Assembly (NCBI GenBank): GCA_963822175.1
Contig: CAWGGJ010000008.1
Location: 682,001 to 746,000 of the forward strand
Source: FEB-25 sp963822175
GTDB lineage: Bacteria > Chloroflexota > Anaerolineae > Anaerolineales > UBA4823
Direction of reading: 5' to 3'
Length of the DNA: 64,000 nt
Numbering within the stretch: position 1 is the first letter of the stretch; each line of letters starts with the position of its first letter. Under the pieces are notes generated by a model that saw only the letters and a program-made list of their open reading frames with translations, did no database searches and had not been told where the DNA came from. A program made the position numbers and the translations under genes. Positions 61,130-64,000 of this stretch are shown here, piece after piece.

Positions 61130-62857
61130 ATGAGAAATACCATGTCATATAAAAAAATACTATTCCTGGCAGTCATTCCTCTCCTATTTCAATTTATCAC
61201 GGCGTGTATAACTACTTCCGTGGTCACAGTCCAACCGACTCTGCCTCCAACAGCGACAGTTAAGCCTACAGAGATCCAACCGATCCCGGTTCAACCGGTC
61301 ACAGGCTTACCACAAGGGACAGATGGTTATGAGTGGTGGAATGACACTGTTTTTTATGAGATCTTTGTGCGCAGCTTTTATGACAGCGACGCAGATGGGA
61401 TCGGTGATTTTAACGGTATCATTGAAAAGCTGGATTACCTGAACGATGGTGACCCAACTACTAACACCGACCTGGGGATCACAGGCATCTGGTTGATGCC
61501 AGTCAATCCAGCAGCCTCGTATCATGGATACGATACGACGGATTACTATAGTGTGAGTCCCGATTATGGGACGATGGATGATTTTAAACGATTGTTAGAG
61601 GAATGCCATAAGCGCGGGATCAGGGTGATCCTCGACATGGTTTACAACCATTCGTCTAACAAACATCCATGGTTCATAGAGTCAAGGGACGAACCTCAGT
61701 CTGATAAAAGAGATTGGTATGTATGGTCTACGACTGATCCTGGATATGCTGGACCATGGGGAGAAAAGGTCTGGTACCAAACAGTTACCGGATATTACTA
61801 TGCCATATTTTGGATCGGGCAACCTGATTTAAATTATACGAACCAGGCAGTAACAGATGAGATCCGGGATATATCACAGTTTTGGTTAGAGGACATAAAC
61901 GTTGACGGATTTCGCCTGGATGCTGTTCGCTATATTATTGAGGATGGCAAGGTCCAGCAGGACACACCAGCAACCCTTGAATGGTGGGCGGATTTTTATA
62001 CATTTTATAAAGGGATCGATCCCGAGGCGTTCACCGTTGGTGAAGTCTATTCATCTAATTTCATCGCTGAAGACTACATTAATAACAAAAATTTTGACCA
62101 GGTATTTAACTTTGATATGGCATCACAGATCCTTAAGAATGTCGATAGGCGGAATGCTATTAATTTAAACGCAGGATTGAGCTCCAGTTTCCAACAATTC
62201 CCTCGTGGGACCTATGCGACCTTCCTGACCAATCATGACCAGGAAAGGGTGATGAGCTTTTATTCAGGGGACAGGGTGAAGGCTGCGCTTGCTGCCAAGA
62301 TACTGTTGACCGCTCCTGGAACACCGTTCGTGTATTATGGGGAAGAAATTGGCATGACGGGTCAAAAGCCGGATGAAAATATACGCACACCCATGCTGTG
62401 GTCACCGGATAAATATGCAGGTTTCTCCACCGTATTACCCTGGGAGCCTGTGAATTGTAATTATGAAGAATTTAATGTGGAGACCGAGAACGAAGACCCA
62501 AACTCCTTGTTGAACCTGTACCGTTATCTAATTAAGCAGCGAAATGACCATGCAGCTCTTCGAGTAGGTGATTATTACACCATTCGGTCTGAAAATTTTT
62601 CGATCCTGGCCTATTTACGGGCAAGTAAAGCCGAAACCTTGATGGTATTGATCAACCTCAGTGAAGAACCAATAAAGGGTTTCACTTTATCACTCAATCA
62701 GGGACCACTTTCGGGAACCTATGGGTTATACCCCTTGGAAGGGGAGAGTGTTGTTCCGGATCTGATTTCCAATCAAAATGGTGGATTCGATGCATATGAT
62801 CCAGGGATTGAGATTCCTGCCAATGAAATGATCATCTACCAATTGATCAGTCGGTAA
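61130..62857 (+). CDS. Extracellular GH13 alpha-amylase lipoprotein
   Basis: A 575-aa enzyme. The signal peptide ends in a lipobox (FITAC), followed by a Pro/Thr linker (about 27-65). The catalytic barrel has TVFYEIFVRSFYDSDADGIGD (with a calcium-type DxDxDG loop), MVYNHSS, the nucleophile Asp in GFRLDAVRYI, Glu in TVGEVYS, and Asp in FLTNHDQERV, and a C-terminal beta domain. Sequence is nearest to oligo-glucosidase/alpha-amylase groups. It should cut starch at the cell surface, feeding the importer. It starts 5 nt after the esterase gene. Confidence 0.93.
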   Translation: MRNTMSYKKILFLAVIPLLFQFITACITTSVVTVQPTLPPTATVKPTEIQPIPVQPVTGLPQGTDGYEWWNDTVFYEIFVRSFYDSDADGIGDFNGIIEKLDYLNDGDPTTNTDLGITGIWLMPVNPAASYHGYDTTDYYSVSPDYGTMDDFKRLLEECHKRGIRVILDMVYNHSSNKHPWFIESRDEPQSDKRDWYVWSTTDPGYAGPWGEKVWYQTVTGYYYAIFWIGQPDLNYTNQAVTDEIRDISQFWLEDINVDGFRLDAVRYIIEDGKVQQDTPATLEWWADFYTFYKGIDPEAFTVGEVYSSNFIAEDYINNKNFDQVFNFDMASQILKNVDRRNAINLNAGLSSSFQQFPRGTYATFLTNHDQERVMSFYSGDRVKAALAAKILLTAPGTPFVYYGEEIGMTGQKPDENIRTPMLWSPDKYAGFSTVLPWEPVNCNYEEFNVETENEDPNSLLNLYRYLIKQRNDHAALRVGDYYTIRSENFSILAYLRASKAETLMVLINLSEEPIKGFTLSLNQGPLSGTYGLYPLEGESVVPDLISNQNGGFDAYDPGIEIPANEMIIYQLISR

Positions 62858-62892
62858 TTTCATATTTGCATTAAGTAAAGTCAATTTGTTCC

Positions 62893-64000
62893 ATGGAAGA
62901 CACAACTGTTATAAACCCGAAAAAACCATTCTGGACGAGGCGGAAATTAATCCTGCTGATTGTTGTGGCAGGTTTGTTGTTGCGGATGTGGAGCGCCTGG
63001 CAACTCCCCGTGGATTTTGATGAGCCAGTCTACCTGGAAGATGGATATAAATATGCCGCAATGATCCAGGATGGTGATATCAACGGGATCATCGACTATG
63101 CCGGGACGAGTGAACACCCCCCGTTGGTTAAATTACTCTACGGTTTAGCGATTTTGATCCTGGGGAAGGGTGTGATCTGGGAACAGGCGTTGTTCTTATC
63201 CAGGATGGTTTCGGTGGTATTCGGAACCCTGGCGGTGCTGGTTGTTGCATTAATGGACCCGCTCGCGGGTGGATTTTTGGCTGTGCAAACTCTGACAGTT
63301 AAATATACCAGCCAGGTATATCTTGAAGCTCTGCCTCTCTTCGCTGGATTATTGTCGATTTATCTGCTTAAGAGCTCTTCACCAAATCGTCGTTGGTGGC
63401 TCTTTCTCTCAGCTTTTGCCCTTGGAATCACCGGCGCGGGGAAATACAGTTATTTCCCCTTCATCTTCGTTATCCTATACTTATTGATTTGGGAAAAACG
63501 GGAACGAATAAGCAATATTCTGCTATATTTTGTGATCGCAGCAATCACATTCTTTGCTTTTGATCCGTATCTATGGCATTACCCCATTCAACGCCTGGTT
63601 GAATCACTCACCTTTCATGCTCAATATTCACAAGGAGCCCATGTACAGGAGGTAGGATATCCATGGTACCAGCCATTTCTGTGGATTTCCCGCTCTTTTG
63701 GATTTGTTTGGCACCCGGAAGTTTACTTCTATATGGGTATTGATGGTGTGATTTTCTTACTGGCGTTGCCTGGTCTCTGGCTGGATTGGAAACATAGGCG
63801 TTGGGTGGTAGTTTGGGCGATCACAAGTATGCTGTCATTGTTAATATGGCCTACCAAATGGCCTCAATATACCTTGGTGATTCTCCCAGCAATTTGCCTG
63901 GCTGCATCAACAGCTGTTAAATTTATTTATGGAAAAATACGAGAACAGGAAATGTATTGGGAATGGTTTCACAACATGTTCCCGCGGCCTGAACGACGGT
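62893..64000 (+). CDS. Glycosyltransferase 39-like (ArnT/PMT type) membrane protein, 3' end outside window
   Basis: At least 369 codons are open to the window edge. The start ATG 62893 is followed by a charged segment and a membrane helix. The first loop has VDFDEPVYLEDGY with the acidic pair typical of GT-C enzymes, and SEHPPLVKLLYG after it. Seven or more membrane helices follow. These enzymes transfer sugars from polyprenyl-phosphate donors to proteins or lipids. It lies 35 nt after the GH13 lipoprotein; no terminator separates them. The acceptor is unknown. Confidence 0.8.
   Translation, partial: MEDTTVINPKKPFWTRRKLILLIVVAGLLLRMWSAWQLPVDFDEPVYLEDGYKYAAMIQDGDINGIIDYAGTSEHPPLVKLLYGLAILILGKGVIWEQALFLSRMVSVVFGTLAVLVVALMDPLAGGFLAVQTLTVKYTSQVYLEALPLFAGLLSIYLLKSSSPNRRWWLFLSAFALGITGAGKYSYFPFIFVILYLLIWEKRERISNILLYFVIAAITFFAFDPYLWHYPIQRLVESLTFHAQYSQGAHVQEVGYPWYQPFLWISRSFGFVWHPEVYFYMGIDGVIFLLALPGLWLDWKHRRWVVVWAITSMLSLLIWPTKWPQYTLVILPAICLAASTAVKFIYGKIREQEMYWEWFHNMFPRPERR

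Overview
The window reads as a chromosomal segment of an anaerobic Chloroflexota bacterium, most likely class Anaerolineae. This is inferred from gene content and style, not from a marker-gene search. The supporting signs are: a ferredoxin-dependent 2-oxoacid oxidoreductase operon next to pyruvate phosphate dikinase; lipoproteins with long Pro/Thr/Val linkers; several cytoplasmic GAF-type histidine kinases; a baseplate-J-like membrane protein beside ruvX and mltG; and moderate GC. No tRNA, rRNA, CRISPR array, insertion sequence or prophage is visible. Coding density is high, with several 4-nt start/stop overlaps.

Layout. 1-2.8 kb: the 3' part of mutL and a zinc alcohol dehydrogenase-like gene. 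2.7-5.9 kb (minus): a signalling operon of REC-CpaE-like ATPase, Sir2 deacetylase and GAF histidine kinase. 6-13.7 kb: tilS, a tyrosine-recombinase fold protein that has lost nearly all its catalytic residues, an HD hydrolase, a SanA/YdcF protein, then folC-lon. 13.9-20.3 kb (minus): mscL-alaS-baseplate-J-like-ruvX-mltG. 20.4-24.4 kb: a spermidine-synthase-like membrane fusion, a DUF1461 protein and an FxLYD-like lipoprotein. 24.4-31.7 kb: gpmA, a MalK/UgpC-type ABC ATPase, mutS, a GT87-like protein and a secreted subtilase. 31.9-37.6 kb: ppdK and the four-gene 2-oxoacid:ferredoxin oxidoreductase operon. 38-42 kb: rplU-rpmA-rpmE, tdk, hpt and a CCA/poly(A) polymerase-like enzyme; the L31 protein carries an RNA-polymerase alpha-CTD-like domain. 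42.3-47.3 kb: a pseudo-receiver protein and a five-gene signalling cluster (two kinases, OmpR-type regulator, tandem-HTH protein, TPR protein). 47.3-53.2 kb: SDR, DUF503, DUF4230, an octanoyltransferase, a large Pro/Thr-linker envelope protein and a DHDPS-family aldolase. 53.4-64 kb: a ROK regulator followed by a maltodextrin-type uptake and degradation locus (binding protein, two permeases, two GH13 enzymes, a CBM48-like/esterase protein) and a truncated GT39-like gene.

How the genes work together. The final locus looks like ROK-controlled import and hydrolysis of alpha-glucans. It lacks its own ATPase, and the MalK-type ATPase 28 kb away could energise it. PPDK and the 2-oxoacid oxidoreductase fit anaerobic pyruvate/PEP and keto-acid metabolism.

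Most notable points: the L31-alphaCTD fusion; four genes (mltG, the spermidine-synthase-like gene, tdk and the large envelope protein) each broken by a shift that a one-base correction repairs, three of them in homopolymers, which suggests assembly errors; repeated -10 boxes 5-10 nt from start codons that imply leaderless transcripts; and a rplU leader whose Shine-Dalgarno sequence sits in a hairpin loop.
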